Below, piece by piece: positions 1 to 10,674 of a stretch of 64,000 nt of DNA. The notes beneath the pieces were generated by a model that was given only the letters and a program-made list of their open reading frames with translations, did not search any database and was not told where the DNA came from. A program made the translations under genes and the position numbers. The stretch lies in NCBI RefSeq assembly GCF_963678635.1, contig NC_087064.1, positions 36,155,716 to 36,219,715 on the forward strand, written 5' to 3'. Numbering within the stretch: position 1 is the stretch's first letter; every line of letters begins with the position of its first letter. Origin of the DNA: Symsagittifera roscoffensis. Lineage: Eukaryota > Xenacoelomorpha > Acoela > Convolutidae.

Positions 1-68
1 GGAAAATTTTCTAAGTTTTTTTAAAAACTTTCGGGTTGCACAAAATGGTAGCACAATGGTAGACTTAC

Positions 69-213
69 CTGACTGAGTTGTCTGTTAGAATCGTCAAGGT
101 CTGCGATGAGTTTGTTCACATATGCTTGCTCCACTACCGATGAGAGAGTGAGAGGAACGTTGTGCAGGTGTCTACCAATGGCAGCTGTCATCTTTTTACG
201 AGGACCTAGCAGA
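69..213 (-). CDS. ANKS3: ANKS3 exon 10: end of the SAM domain and following helix
   Basis: Acceptor GATTCAG precedes 213 and a strong GTAAGT donor follows 69. It completes the SAM domain (LLGPRKKMTAAIGRH) and starts the helical region (VEQAYVNKLIADLDDSNRQL) that in the family leads into the C-terminal coiled coil. An alternative AG seven bases downstream would put a stop in frame. Confidence 0.85.
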
Positions 214-3200
214 CTGAATCAAACACAAATTAAACATACATATTATGAAAATTAAAAAAAAAACATAGAAGAACAATAAAAGCACGAACAATTGCTGGTG
301 AAATTAAATTATATAATTAAATCTAATTACATAATTTCGCTTATTAAATCTCTGTGAATATTTTCTTTGTCGTTGACCATCTGAAATCAATCCACAATAA
401 ACATACTTGATTCCGATCTCTTTTAAATCCTGGTCGGTCATTGTATAGAACACGCCGATATCCACATCCTGTGCCTGGAACTTGGACAGCCATTTGGAGC
501 ACTGTATCTGGTCCAGCAGTTCTGACAACGACTGGGGAACGACTGGCTTCTGACTGACCGACTGTTGACCCTGGCCTACATGGTTTGGTTGGTACTGACT
601 GATTGGCGGGTTGGATCCATTGGGTACCATGATGTGTCTATTAGCTCCTGAGACATTCCTGCAATAAGTATACATATATCATCTCCGCTTATTTGTTTCA
701 AAACGTCTGAAAAGAATTGAGAAACGAAAACAGCTCAAAAGTTAGTAAATTTTCTAGAGAGATGTTAACAATCTCAGTTGACGATCTCAGTTGTTAAGTT
801 AGTGGAAGACTTAAATCAGATTCTTTGTTCATCAGATGTATTATGTTGATAATCACAATTCGTACTCGTGTTCGACTTCGCCTGTCACTTCAATAGCGAT
901 CTCAGGCAAATTTGCTGCCGCCGTGAAAGATGCCTCCGAGTGTTCACACGTATGAGAAGTTCTTGGAGTTTGACGTTGTTGCTGCAAATAATCTTTCCAC
1001 TCTTTATGGAGCGAAGGATTCAATTGCAAGCTAAACCAATTGCAGAGAGCTCATAACCATTTGTAAAAACAATACTCAGAAATATATTCATTATTTCTAA
1101 TCAACTAACTATTTCTAATCAATCACAAACACGGAACATCAAAAGAATAGCAAAAAGCTTTGAAATGAAAAAAAAGTAAATAAGCTCTTAAAAAATTAAA
1201 TAATAAGCCGACTGCAAAAACGCGTAGCTCCTGATTATGAATCAATACCTTCCTGCCTGAGCCAACTCTTCAAGCAGCCAGATCATCTAATAAAACATCT
1301 CAGGTACTCTAATAAACCGAATAAAACACATGCTACTAAATCACTCGCCAATCAAATTTAGCATAGCAGAATTTTGTGCGAGTTATAAAATCGGAAAAAT
1401 TGGAATTGTTTTCTAACAAGCATTTATATGAAAAATATACCAGATTTTATAATTTAAACACTGAGGCGAAGCTGAACTTCGTAAACACAAGCGAGAAAGC
1501 GGAAAAAGATCAGGAGCTTTAAAATGAACAAAACTCTGAATGTATAATTTGGAATGTAATAAACTGAAGGCAACCACACTAACGTTGCATGTAATAAATT
1601 AAATTGTATTAAACCACATTGCGAATAAATTATGCATTTCAGCGAAGTAAATCAAGTTGTAAACTTTCTGCAAAGGGATTCAAATTATTATACTGTTGTA
1701 TGAAACAAATAGCTTTTTCAGTTCAATTGTTGAAATGAAAAAGCATCAACTGTGTTAGCCCATTAATAATCAACAGTCAAAGCACTTGCCAATATACTGC
1801 TGATACAGCCAACCGTTTGAAAAGTGCCACTAAAAGTAGCACTTTCATTTTAGCACTTTCAGCTACCTAGTTTGGAAAAAAAAATGCATCGTTCTATCAC
1901 ACTACGCTACGCACGTGTAAAAAATGAGTTAAATAATTAAAGTAAAAAAATTGAATGAACACAGAGATGAAGCAGTGCTTCGCAAACACTTGCGAGAACA
2001 AAACAGAAAGCATCTTTATAAAGTAAAATAGGAAAAAATAGAATAAGCCTCGAATTAGTACGTTAAACTTTGCTACCTATTGGCTTCGAACCTCCGACTT
2101 CAAGAATCGGAGTCTCACGCCCTACACTTTCGGCCTGGAAAGCTTAACAATCGGCAAACACTAGTGACAAATAAACCACCTACATATGCAAATAAATAGC
2201 CAATGCCATGCAGCAAAGTGGCACCAAATACAAATAGACACAATTTGGAAAATAATATATTGGAATATAACAAAACTTAACGCAACATACTAAATTTGCA
2301 TGTAATAAATTGGAAAGCATATATCTACATTATGTATAAACTATGCATTTCAAAAAATTCGAGATAAATTGAGTTAGAAATTTCTGAAATCGAGTTTTAT
2401 TATTGTTATGTTTTTTTAAACAAGTGGCTTTTTTTGGTTCATTTGATAAATTTAAAATGATTCGACTGTGTTAACTTATTACTACTCGAATGTCAGAGCG
2501 CATGCCATCAAGAATCCGTAAAGGTGCCACCAAAAATGACACGATTATTTGCGACTAAGGTTAGAAAAAAGAATAGTCCTACTATTACACTAACGCTCAC
2601 TTAAGTTCGCTAGTGTAAATAGGGTTAAACAATGAAAATTATTACTTCTGCTATGAGCTGGATTCAAAACCCAGACCTCGAGATTAAGAATCACAGGTTT
2701 TTGCATCTGCGCCATGGCCTATTGCCAAAAGCAACTTGCAACCAATAAAGCAATCACAAAAGGAGCTACTCAACTGCCAATGCTATTTAACCAATGAGCA
2801 TTTTTATTTGCGAGCGGAGTGCGAAAAGGTTAATTCTTAAAACAACCCTACACTCGCTAACGTGAAACATAGCCAAGACACAGTTGAAAAAGAGTCAATG
2901 AATGCAAGGAAACAATAATATGGCCATGTCTTAAAAAAATTTCAACTTTCGAATTTCAAAAAAAAAAAACAATGCATGGCCTTAAAACTCGTTGATTTTC
3001 AAGAACAATTTATTTCACACTTAATTGATAAAATTAACACAGTACGAGACAACTGTATTAATAGAAAAATTTTGTAGTCAGCTGGAAAATCTGAACATTA
3101 AAATCACTTTCGAAAATAGAATTCGATCACGTTTTTTGTGACCCTCACTCTCTTGGTGTTCGATAGTGGAGTATGCATTCCTTTTAGCAAAAGAAAATGG

Positions 3201-6200
3201 GCTACTGAAAAAAATCATAAGTCAAGCTGCGAAAAAATAATTTTGAACGTGAAAAATCATCAAGACCTACATAAAAATCTTCACAACGTTCAACGACTCT
3301 TAATAAAGCTATTAAATTAAAATCAGTTAATTCCGCATTTCATATAATTCAAACGTATCACATAGATATGCAATCTTTGAAAAATAAATAGCTGGAAAAT
3401 GATGCTTTGATGCCGTGTTCCTAGATATTTAATTCGTTTGCACTTACTTCTGTATGTACGGAAAGAAGACGGCAGTGGCCTGTTGTCCACCACTGTCATC
3501 CTTAACAGCACCACCACCCACTCCACCTCCACTGCGATTGGCCAGTCGAGGATCTGAAAAGAGGAACATATTACTTAACCAATTCTGTTACTTCACACAT
3601 TCATGGGGTGACTACTGACTTTAGGAGGTCAAAACGGTATTTTTTAAAAGAAGGCAAATTACACGACAAAATTTCGGTTTCAAACTCAGCTGGACAATAA
3701 ATCTTCGAAGTTTCTTTCTACAGACAAGACAACCTTCGGAAGCCAATCAAACAGCAGCATATCCGGATGTTACAAGCATTTTTCATTTAAACAGAAACAG
3801 TTTATAGAATCAGAACATTTTTACTATTTGCGCGACAACAGTTAGCTACTTATTGCTCTCCTGTCTCCTTGTTGCATCCAGACAAAAGCTACTCCATTGC
3901 ACAAAACATACTGCATCGAAAGACTGTGTACTAACCCTGTACGACCACCTCCTGCAGTCTGTCACTGGATGCCTTGAACACATTGTTGTTACTGCCCCCG
4001 GCGCCACTGCTTCCACAATCTGCCCTCCCCTCGAGTGCTGTCTGTTTCATCGCCTGGCTCTGCATGTCACCCTGCACAGAATTGGACCTAATCAAACATC
4101 ACCTACATCTAATTGTCGTCTGCAGTTTTTTGGGCATGAGTAAATGCCTGGATATAAGCTTCAAGATTAAGTTAAGGATAAAATAACGAACTCCGGTAAG
4201 CAAAATTGTATTGCTCATTCATCCCATATCTGAAGATTGAATCTTAATAGCAAAAAAATCAAACAAATTTTTCTCGACACTGAGAGAAATAATCTGAAGT
4301 ATCTTATTAGAACCCGAACTACGACAAGACTCGATAGCCTATCAGCTTGCGAGACGGAGTGGGTCGAATTCATAGTTCTCAGATATAATTTCGTGATATT
4401 AGTGCAAAGATGTTACATCTTACGAGCAAGGATTATATTTCTTCTAATATAGTTTTATCTCGAGAGAAAAACGGAACAGACGGGTGAACGGATGAAAAGA
4501 ATCGAACAGATGAGCCCGTCTTGGCATTTCTGATGTGAGCTAGCCAATTATTTCAGTAAATGACTATCATTTGCGCTTATCAAAACTACAGTAAATGTAA
4601 CGAATGAGCCGGAATTGATGAATGCCAAAGCATATCGTCACTTAGTTTAGTCTAATAAAGTCTCATATAGAGGCGAAGTTGTGCTTCGCAAACATTAGCG
4701 AGAACATGACAAAAAGCAGCTCTATAAAAGGGAAATACGAAAAAGTAGAAATCAGCCTGGGATTAGTAAAATTTCGACTACGTCTTGGATTCAATCTGCG
4801 AGCTAGAGTTTATGAGTCTCACACACTAAACACTCAGCCATGGATGCTTAACAAATCACAAACGCTAGCCACTAAGAAAGCAGAGAACAGATGCTAAGAA
4901 ACTTGATTAAGATCGTGATTATAGCAAAATTTCCAACAAATGAGTGAATACTTTTATTTGCGAGTTCGGTTAGAAAAAAAGGTTTATACTAGTGTAAAAA
5001 CCGACCATCTAAAAAGAAGCGACCTCGTCTGAAACTGGCCAAATCGGCTAAATTTGTTAATAGTTTGTGTTATAGACGGATGAAATGATTATGTTGCGAT
5101 AACGAACGTTGGTTTATTAACGCAACATTACAATTGATACATAATCGTCGAATCCTTGATAAAATGCTTTTTTAATTATATAATTCTTGTGCTGTTTTAA
5201 CCCATAAAAACAAAAACTTCTCAAGTCAACTGTCAACCTTGTATAATTACCTGATCATCTTGGCTGAGTTGGAAATGGATACGACTGTGGTTCTGGGAGC
5301 AGCCGAGGTACTGTTGCCACTTGCATTCCAGCTACAGTCCGGATTCTTAATGGTAGCTTCATTCTCCTCAGTGTTCTTCTCAAACCGCTCTACACAAAAC
5401 TTAGAAGTTAATGTCGCGTACGATTTAAGCAGTGATTGAGAAATCAGGTAAAAATGGCAACTCGAAAAAGAAAAAACAACTTTCAGGTATTCCGTGTTTT
5501 CATGCGCTGTTCAATTGCCTGCAGTGTTGGACCATTGAGAGACATCCTTTGGCCCTTTTTTAAAAATTCAAAAACCTTTTTTTGAATTTCCCGACTGGTT
5601 CATGATTTTGGCGAAGCTCATCGGTCCCTCGTGGATGCTGGGTGACTTGGCACAGGGGGGCATAACTGCTTCCTTGTTGATTAGAGGCACCGACCCAGAA
5701 CTGTTCCGTCTGTACTCACTGCCTCGCAACTTGAGCAGATTTTCATCTTCCGGCTTCTTACGAGCAGCTAGAACATAAACCATCATAGCCTGTTATAATT
5801 GTGCGGTCGGAATCAACTTTATATATTCTCGCAACAATTTGATACATGTTCCTTCATTTTCCAACTTTCTACGATAACCAGTAGCAGATTTGCAGATTTG
5901 GGGGGAGGGGGGCACCCTTTGTCAGGAATTTGACCACCCAAAGCCCCCCTTTTTTGCATTATTAAAGGAGATCCAATGTTTAGCCGACTGACATTAAAAC
6001 TTTAGTTTTTGTAAATGCGCCTCTGCCTCCGATATATACTATATTCTCTTTTTATAAAATCTCCCTCGACAAAATCCTAGATCTGCCCCTGGCGATTACT
6101 TTTTTATCAGCACCAAATAAAAGCATAATTTGTCGGGCGCCTGGAAAACTATGTAAAAACTGAAGGTGAAATGATTTACTGAACAGACACGTTTGTTGAT

Positions 6201-7889
6201 TGCTACTGTAAGAATGTTTAGCTCTACAAATTCACACTGAGTCTTAATACTGAGTCTTGCGCTCTTCGAGACTTGGAGGTTACGATCGAATAATAAGATA
6301 GGGGTTAAATAGCACCTATTATTCTAAAATACTTCATGCATGTGCACAGTAAAGGTGCAGTTTCCATTTCAGAAAAAGCACCTGAGTTCAATTCCAAATG
6401 GAACCACTGTTATTTCTGGCTCACCGTTAGATTGTCGCCTGAGATTGTCGTTTATCTTCCTGTCAATCATCTCCACCACCGTCAGATTCTTGTACTTCAC
6501 GGCCAATGTCCGGGCAGAGTGTCCATTCAACAGCTTCGGCTTCCAGTCAGCACCCTGCAAACACACCATTGAGTTGACTGGATACAGTTTAAGACAAAAA
6601 TATATATACCATCCTAGGCACAGCCGACATTCCTTTTCTTCGATCATAAAACATTAAATCTGGATACTTTCGAGTTACAGAGCGCAACTCTTACAGAAAA
6701 TAACCATGCATCTAAACCATTCACCCGTTTGCTTCAACACACGGAAACTTTGACAAAATTGGGAGCAGAAAGTTCACTTTTCACCAGACAAGGTCAAAGA
6801 TGAAAAGGCCTGCACTTACGAACTCGAGTAGTGCCCCCACAATTAACTGCTGGTCCTCGATGGCCGCCTCGATCAGAGGAGTGTATCCGTGCAGCCTCTC
6901 CTTCACATTCGGGTTGGCCCCCGACTCCAACATGAAGCGGGTGAGGGAGTTGTGTCCGTTGGAGACTGCGTGGAACAGGGCTGTCTTGCCTCTGTAGTCT
7001 GCGGCTTCTATCTCACCACCAGCCTGCAATGGTTGAAGCAACTTAACACGCAGACAAACCGATGAAACGACCATGTTTAAATTGTAGAATCCGGTACCAC
7101 CTGTGCAATAGTGTAAATCAGTTGAAAACGCGCCTTACAAAATGTTTACGTGCTTCTCTTTCCGGTGAATCAATCAGCACCGATCAGTTGACAATTATGG
7201 TAATGCTGTTTTAAATTTGCGCCTCTCTCAAAGCCAATCTTGAAGCATTACTTTTCTGTTATTGTTGAAGGTATGTGAAATGCTGGCTTTGTTACCATTT
7301 ATCATTTTCTCTAACCTGCAGAAGTGTGTAAGCAGCAGCCTCGTTTCCACAGCAGCAGGCCAACGTGAGGGCAGTCCTTCCCTTCATGTTCACAGTGGCC
7401 ACATCCGCCCCTGCCTCCAGCAGCAGATCCAGCACTGTGTCATGTCCAATGTAGCTAGCATACATTAGTGGAGTCCAACCGCCCACGTTCTTGCAAGACA
7501 GTGTCTTGCAGCCTCCTTTTCTGGAATAAAAATATAATTATTAAATAGTAGCACTCAAATGGGACATTATGATTATACCTATTATTGGTCTGGAACTCTG
7601 TTCTATTAGGAAGCCCTTTTCTCTTTTCCCGACTAAAACTTCCGAAACAACTCATTTTCCACTTGATTTAAAAAACTTATTATCCACATTAAAACATTTT
7701 CAAATTTAATACCAACTCTGCTTTGAGAAGATCCCTCACAGCATCGTAGAGTCCCAGAGAAGCCGCTGTGTGTAAGTCAAGAGCGATTGGTTGGAAGTTC
7801 GGGTCCCCCTCCCCTCCATACATCCACTCATTCCATATCACTTCCTTCTTCTTGATGTCTTGAGTCTCCAGAGGGTCAAAGTCAAACAT
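69..7889 (-). CDS. ANKS3: ANKS3-like ankyrin-repeat and SAM-domain gene, multi-exon, C-terminus outside the window
   Basis: Ten exons can be traced on the minus strand by open frames bounded by AG acceptors and GT donors with mostly compatible phases: about 7889-7717, 7520-7316, 7023-6820, 6554-6425, 5767-5490 (end uncertain), 5389-5251, 4087-3936, 3553-3448, 658-407 and 213-69. The predicted protein opens with MFDFDPLETQD, carries consecutive ankyrin repeats (for example GGWTPLMYASYIGHDTVLDL in exon 2, then GKTALFHAVSNGHNSLTRFM in exon 3), a Ser/Gly/Asn-rich low-complexity linker, and a SAM domain in exons 9-10. This order and the wording of the repeats fit ANKS3 rather than its paralogue ANKS6. 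Known for the family: ANKS3 is a cytoplasmic/ciliary scaffold that binds ANKS6, NEK8 and BICC1 through its SAM and ankyrin modules. The C-terminal coiled-coil part lies beyond position 1. Introns are full of repeats. I am confident of the family and less sure of the exact exon edges, especially exon 5. Confidence 0.85.
407..658 (-). CDS. ANKS3: ANKS3 exon 9: first part of the SAM domain
   Basis: Acceptor TTATTGCAG precedes 658 and donor GTATGT follows 407. After a Gln/Ser/Pro-rich stretch it encodes SLSELLDQIQCSKWLSKFQA followed by QDVDIGVFYTMTDQDLKEIG, helices 1-4 of a SAM domain in the ANKS3 style. Confidence 0.9.
1460..1925. repeat. SINE-like interspersed repeat, copy 1
   Basis: It starts with the family signature GAGGCGAAGCTGAACTTCGT, continues into AAACACAAGCGAGAA and ends near ACGCTACGCACGTGTAAAAA. 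The same start and end blocks recur at 1960-2625 and 4673-5003, and the start alone near 9128, 10675 and 16129. I did not see a clear tRNA-like core in this copy. Confidence 0.6.
1960..2625. repeat. SINE-like interspersed repeat, copy 2, with tRNA-like core
   Basis: It starts with GAAGCAGTGCTTCGCAAACA and ends with CACTTAAGTTCGCTAGTGTA. On the minus strand between about 2066 and 2140 there is a box-B-like GGAGGTTCGAAGCC downstream of GAGACTCCGATTCTTGAAGT, a tRNA(Lys)-like arrangement. This suggests a tRNA-derived SINE. Confidence 0.6.
2640..2880. repeat. SINE-like fragment with tRNA-like core
   Basis: The minus strand reads TGGCGCAGATGC (box A-like), a CTTAATCTCGAGGTC block as in tRNA-Lys(CTT) genes, and GGGTTTTGAATCC (box B-like) between about 2648 and 2718. 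The tail (TTTATTTGCGAGCGGAGTGC ... GTGAAA) matches the ends of the other family members. Confidence 0.55.
2860..3310. repeat. Dispersed repeat, copy 1 of 2 (partner at 10745-11260)
   Basis: Colinear similarity to 10745-11260: ATAGCCAA..ACAGTTG(G)AAAAGAGT, then ACTTTCGAATTTCAAA, then TCA(T/C)CAAGACCT(A/C)(C/T)ATAA. The unit is AT-rich and encodes nothing visible. Confidence 0.5.
3448..3553 (-). CDS. ANKS3: ANKS3 exon 8: Gly-rich linker
   Basis: Acceptor CTTTTCAG precedes 3553 and a GTAAGT donor follows 3448. It encodes DPRLANRSGGGVGGGAVKDD and ends TAVFFPYIQ. Splicing directly to the SAM exon across 2.8 kb keeps the frame. Confidence 0.7.
3936..4087 (-). CDS. ANKS3: ANKS3 exon 7: low-complexity linker
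   Basis: Acceptor TGATTAG precedes 4087 and donor GTTAGT follows 3936. Reading with the two bases carried from exon 6 gives SNSVQGDMQSQAMKQTALEG, a Gly/Ser/Asn run and NNNVFKASSDRLQEVVVQ. The frame stays open only in this phase. Confidence 0.65.
4673..5003. repeat. SINE-like interspersed repeat, copy in ANKS3 intron
   Basis: It begins AGAGGCGAAGTTGTGCTTCG and ends GTTTATACTAGTGTAAAAAC. The minus strand of 4762-4855 carries a tRNA-like core (GTGAGACTCATAAACTC then AGATTGAATCC) related to the one in copy 2. Confidence 0.55.
5251..5389 (-). CDS. ANKS3: ANKS3 exon 6: Ser/Thr-rich linker
   Basis: Acceptor TTTTGTGTAG precedes 5389 and donor GTAATT follows 5251. The exon encodes RFEKNTEENEATIKNPDCSW and a Ser/Thr/Ala-rich tail ending SNSAKMIR, with no domain. 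It needs one carried base from exon 5 and hands two bases to exon 7. Confidence 0.65.
5490..5767 (-). CDS. ANKS3: ANKS3 exon 5: linker region, with an apparent 1-nt frame break
   Basis: Acceptor GTTCTAG precedes 5767. The exon encodes ARKKPEDENLLKLRGSEYRR and continues with PSIHEGPMSFAKIMNQSGNS. The frame breaks in a homopolymer-rich stretch near 5575-5583 (seven A then GGTTTTT on the minus strand); on the far side another frame continues with a plausible linker containing LNGPTLQAIEQRMKTRN. This could be a one-base assembly error, a real indel, or a missed splice junction. No good GT donor is visible at the 3' end, so the end coordinate is a guess. Confidence 0.6.
5879..6091 (-). mobile_element. 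hAT-type MITE, copy 1 (inverted relative to the copy at 8541)
   Basis: One end is CAGTAGCAGATTTGCAGATT. Read on the opposite strand, the other end is CAGGGGCAGATCTAGGATTT. Both resemble CAGT(A/G)GCGGATCTAGG-type hAT terminal inverted repeats. The 8 bases outside the ends (ACGATAAC and GCGATTAC) agree at 6 of 8 positions, consistent with a decayed 8-bp target duplication. There is no transposase. Confidence 0.6.
6425..6554 (-). CDS. ANKS3: ANKS3 exon 4: last ankyrin repeat
   Basis: Acceptor TTTGCAG precedes 6554 and donor GTGAGC follows 6425. It encodes GADWKPKLLNGHSARTLAVK and VVEMIDRKINDNLRRQSN, the end of the ankyrin stack. The exon ends in phase 1, matching exon 5. Confidence 0.85.
6820..7023 (-). 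CDS. ANKS3: ANKS3 exon 3: ankyrin repeats
   Basis: Acceptor ATTGCAG precedes 7023 and a perfect GTAAGT donor follows 6820. The exon is 204 nt, phase 0 to 0, and encodes AGGEIEAADYRGKTALFHAV followed by GANPNVKERLHGYTPLIEAA, two canonical ankyrin repeats. Confidence 0.9.
7316..7520 (-). CDS. ANKS3: ANKS3 exon 2: ankyrin repeats
   Basis: Acceptor TTATTCCAG ends at 7521 and the donor GTTAGA follows 7316. The exon reads KGGCKTLSCKNV, then the highly ANKS3-like GGWTPLMYASYIGHDTVLDL and a second repeat containing GRTALTLACCCGNEAAAYTL. Phase is consistent with exon 3. Confidence 0.9.
7717..7889 (-). CDS. ANKS3: ANKS3 exon 1: start codon and first ankyrin repeat
   Basis: The first ATG lies at 7889-7887; an upstream TTG in the same frame is not a credible start. 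The exon encodes an acidic N-terminus and the beginning of ankyrin repeat 1 (ALDLHTAASLGLYDAVRDLL). Two donors are possible: GTTGGT at 7716, which keeps phase with exon 2 but is weak, or GTATTA at 7712, which breaks phase. I prefer the first. Confidence 0.75.
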
Positions 7890-7948
7890 TTTCAAGACCC
7901 GTCTTCAGAATTCAACTGTCACATATCTACCTCAAAATGTTTAATGAA

Positions 7949-8104
7949 AGAGCTAAGACGAACAAGAGCTGAAAGCTCGAATTATTCAAAAAAGGCTTTA
8001 TATATATCTGCGCTTCGCACTAAGCCGAAGTAACGAAGCAACTAAGACGAGCAAGAGCTGAAAGCTCGAATTAATCAAAAAAGACTTTATATATCCGCGC
8101 TTCA
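7949..8104. repeat. Short tandem duplication upstream of ANKS3
   Basis: Two head-to-tail copies, about 90 bp apart, of a unit reading CTAAGACGA(A/G)CAAGAGCTGA, AAGCTCGAATTA and CTTTATATAT(A)TC(T/C)GCGCTTC. It lies 60-200 bp upstream of the ANKS3 start codon and could be promoter-proximal, but no function is visible. Confidence 0.65.
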
Positions 8105-8540
8105 CAGAAAAAATTTATTGTCAGATTTTTTCAGTTCGGAAAATAATTATAGGATGAATGCACCATGATGGCAGAACTTCGAACGATATTACAATTAACG
8201 AAGGAAGTGGAAAAACATTTCGTGTTTGAATTATTAAAAGTTTTTCAAAGAGGTCCTAGTGGGATTGAATTTGGGCATTCAATAATTGGTGCCGGAATCT
8301 TTTCAATCTCAAAATTACTACATGTAAGAAAAAAAATCGGTAAATAGGCCGACAGAAATGAAGCTCCACGATAGATATAATAGTAGCGCATGCAAAGTAG
8401 ACTAAGTAATTTGGAAACTAAACCGATAGAGCTTAAGTCGACAAACATTAAGCCGAAAAATCATCAGCAGAAAATTAAAATAAAAACGTAAAATAAAAAA
8501 AGTTATAACTGAAAGCTCCAAAATTTTTCAGCCCATGGAC

Positions 8541-8936
8541 CAAGCGGGGATCTAGGATTTTCTCGAGGGGGTGGAGGGGCATATTATCAAAAAAAAATTG
8601 AAAATTTCGTCGACCCTGCTTTATAAGGTCGAGCAAATTGATTTTACTGAGCTCTGCGAAACCACTAAAAAGACCGCAATGAGACGAAATTTTCTGCGCC
8701 GCAGGCAAATTTTTGAAAAAAGCCAAAAAGGCGTTTTTCGGCACTTTTTGGAAAATTTCGACCAAAAAATAAGCGTTTTTTGGCGCGCGATCTTCCCTCA
8801 AAATTAGTATAGATTGGCGCTCAAGGCGCCTTTCGAAAAATTTTAAGTTCAGTCAGCCAAAAATGAATATCTCAAAATAGTACAAAGGGGGACCCTTTGG
8901 GTCGGCAGGGGTCGAATCCCCCTAAATCCGCTACTG
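8541..8936 (+). mobile_element. hAT-type MITE, copy 2, with intact 8-bp target duplication
   Basis: The element starts CAAGCGGGGATCTAGGATTT and ends so that its reverse complement starts CAGTAGCGGATTTAGGGGG. It is flanked by perfect direct repeats CCATGGAC at 8533-8540 and 8937-8944; hAT elements make 8-bp target duplications. The 3' end also contains the self-complementary GGGGTCGAATCCCC. Internal sequence is non-coding. The copy at 5879-6091 belongs to the same family. Confidence 0.75.
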
Positions 8937-8944
8937 CCATGGAC

Positions 8945-10670
8945 TCTGAATGAGGTTCGCTAATACCAATAATAACCAACATTTTTAAAATAATAAATCT
9001 GAAAGAAATGAACATTTTACACGCACTTCTGCTAATTATTCATAAGCATACATGATGTTAAACCTAGCCAGCAGGCAATACATAATGTCTTTATGAAGTT
9101 AAGCAAGCAGAAAAAAGACCGAAAATGACACAGAGGCACAGCGGAGCTTCACATCACTTGTGATACAACGAAAGCGTAAAATTGCAAGCTATTAGATGGA
9201 AATAACTTTAAAAAAAACTTGAAAAAACTGGAAATACGAAAAATTCAATCACACAAAAACAGACAAGGACCACAACCACTACCAATAACTAAGCTTTTAG
9301 TATTTACCGAGCATCCACTGAGCATGATTTCTTAATCAGTAGTTAAATTTGACTTTTCAAGAAACTGAGCATGTTTGTTGCAAAAATGATTGAATGCTGC
9401 ACAAATGATTCACTGATTTTGTTAAACTAATTAGTAAACCGGAGAAAGTAAATACTTTGATTTGATAACGCTTGCTAATTGCAATCATAAAATAATTCAA
9501 CTTATTGAGCTTCCAAGAGAAAATGTATCATCTCAAAGCTTTTTGAATTCTTTAAGATGCTTTTTATGATTGACACTCTTGATAAAGCAAACACGATTTG
9601 AAAACTGGATCAATGCACAACCAAAACACAGGTTCAATACAAAGCTTTTGATTGTGAACAAAATTTATGTCCTAATAAACCCGCCGAGCATCAAGCAAAC
9701 CAATGGATTCGCAAAACTAGAAAAAAAATGGATGTAAAATTAACCTAGCTATAAAAAAAAGGCTTAATTAGGAAAAATTTAAATTTCCGCATTTCGTTTT
9801 AATGCCTTTTAATACTTCTCTGTAATTTAAATTAAATTAAAGCAAAAATTTAGATCTTTAAAATAATAATTTCCAATAAAAAAAACTCCATACAAAAAAC
9901 AATACCAGCAAATTAGGCAACATTTCTGGAACTAAATGAGCCTCACCAGAACAGGAAAAATCAAAATGACTTTCAATTGTAGTAGTAATGGCTTATATCA
10001 GAAGGAAAGCGCATGCTAAAGAAAATTATCCGACAAAAACGAGCAGAAAAACGCTAGGCCGACAACTAAAATGTTCCAAGCTAACTTCCAAAACGTAAGG
10101 CTCCTAACCCGATTCAATCCTCAGCCCTTTGTCGACCCAAGCATGAACGTTAAGTTACCTCTACGTACAATTAAACGAAGTAGCAGAAACTTCACAGACA
10201 GTTAAAGTGAGCTGATGAATTCTGTAACCATGTATTAACAAAAAAGCACGGTACCCAGCTAAAATAAAGCTAAGCTAAAATAAAGCAAAGCAGGTTCTAG
10301 TTGAATTCTAGGATCGCTTTTTGATTGACTTCAAACTGCATGTAGAACTTTTTCAAAAGCCAAATTTTTTGGCAAAATAAGAGTAAAATTTGAGTTTTTG
10401 ACTAACCTTTTCTCCGGCAGAGTAATGTATTCATAAAAACTGTTTTAGCAGCATGTACAATTGATTGAAAATGAAATGACTATTTTATGCATTACAGTTC
10501 TCAAATTTAAAACATGCACTATACTCAAAAAAAAACCACTTATTGTATCAAGTCGCCACTTTTCCAAACTAAAACGCCTTTTGAAGGCATCTGAGAATTG
10601 AATTCTGCAAAAATGAAAAAAAAAAAGAAAATGAAAATTGACATCCAATTTAGAACTCAGTCCTAACAAT
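8945..10670. other. Gene-free AT-rich stretch
   Basis: Only short random ORFs. A partial SINE-like start block (CACAGAGGCACAGCGGAGCT) is visible near 9128. Nothing else is supported. Confidence 0.5.
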
Positions 10671-10674
10671 TTTA

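Larger units (their letters stand above)
659..3447. other. ANKS3 intron (2.8 kb) filled with interspersed repeats
   Basis: No credible coding exon was found here. The intron contains copies of the SINE-like repeat described separately (1460-1925, 1960-2625, 2640-2880) and one half of a dispersed repeat shared with 10745-11260. Confidence 0.6.

Noticed and set aside
868-1056. Minus-strand frame after an AG acceptor (TTTGCAG) at about 971 reading QQRQTPRTSHTCEHSEASFT, a possible extra ANKS3 exon
   Set aside because: Exon 8 joins the SAM exon in phase without it, and its open frame would not fit the phase of exon 8.
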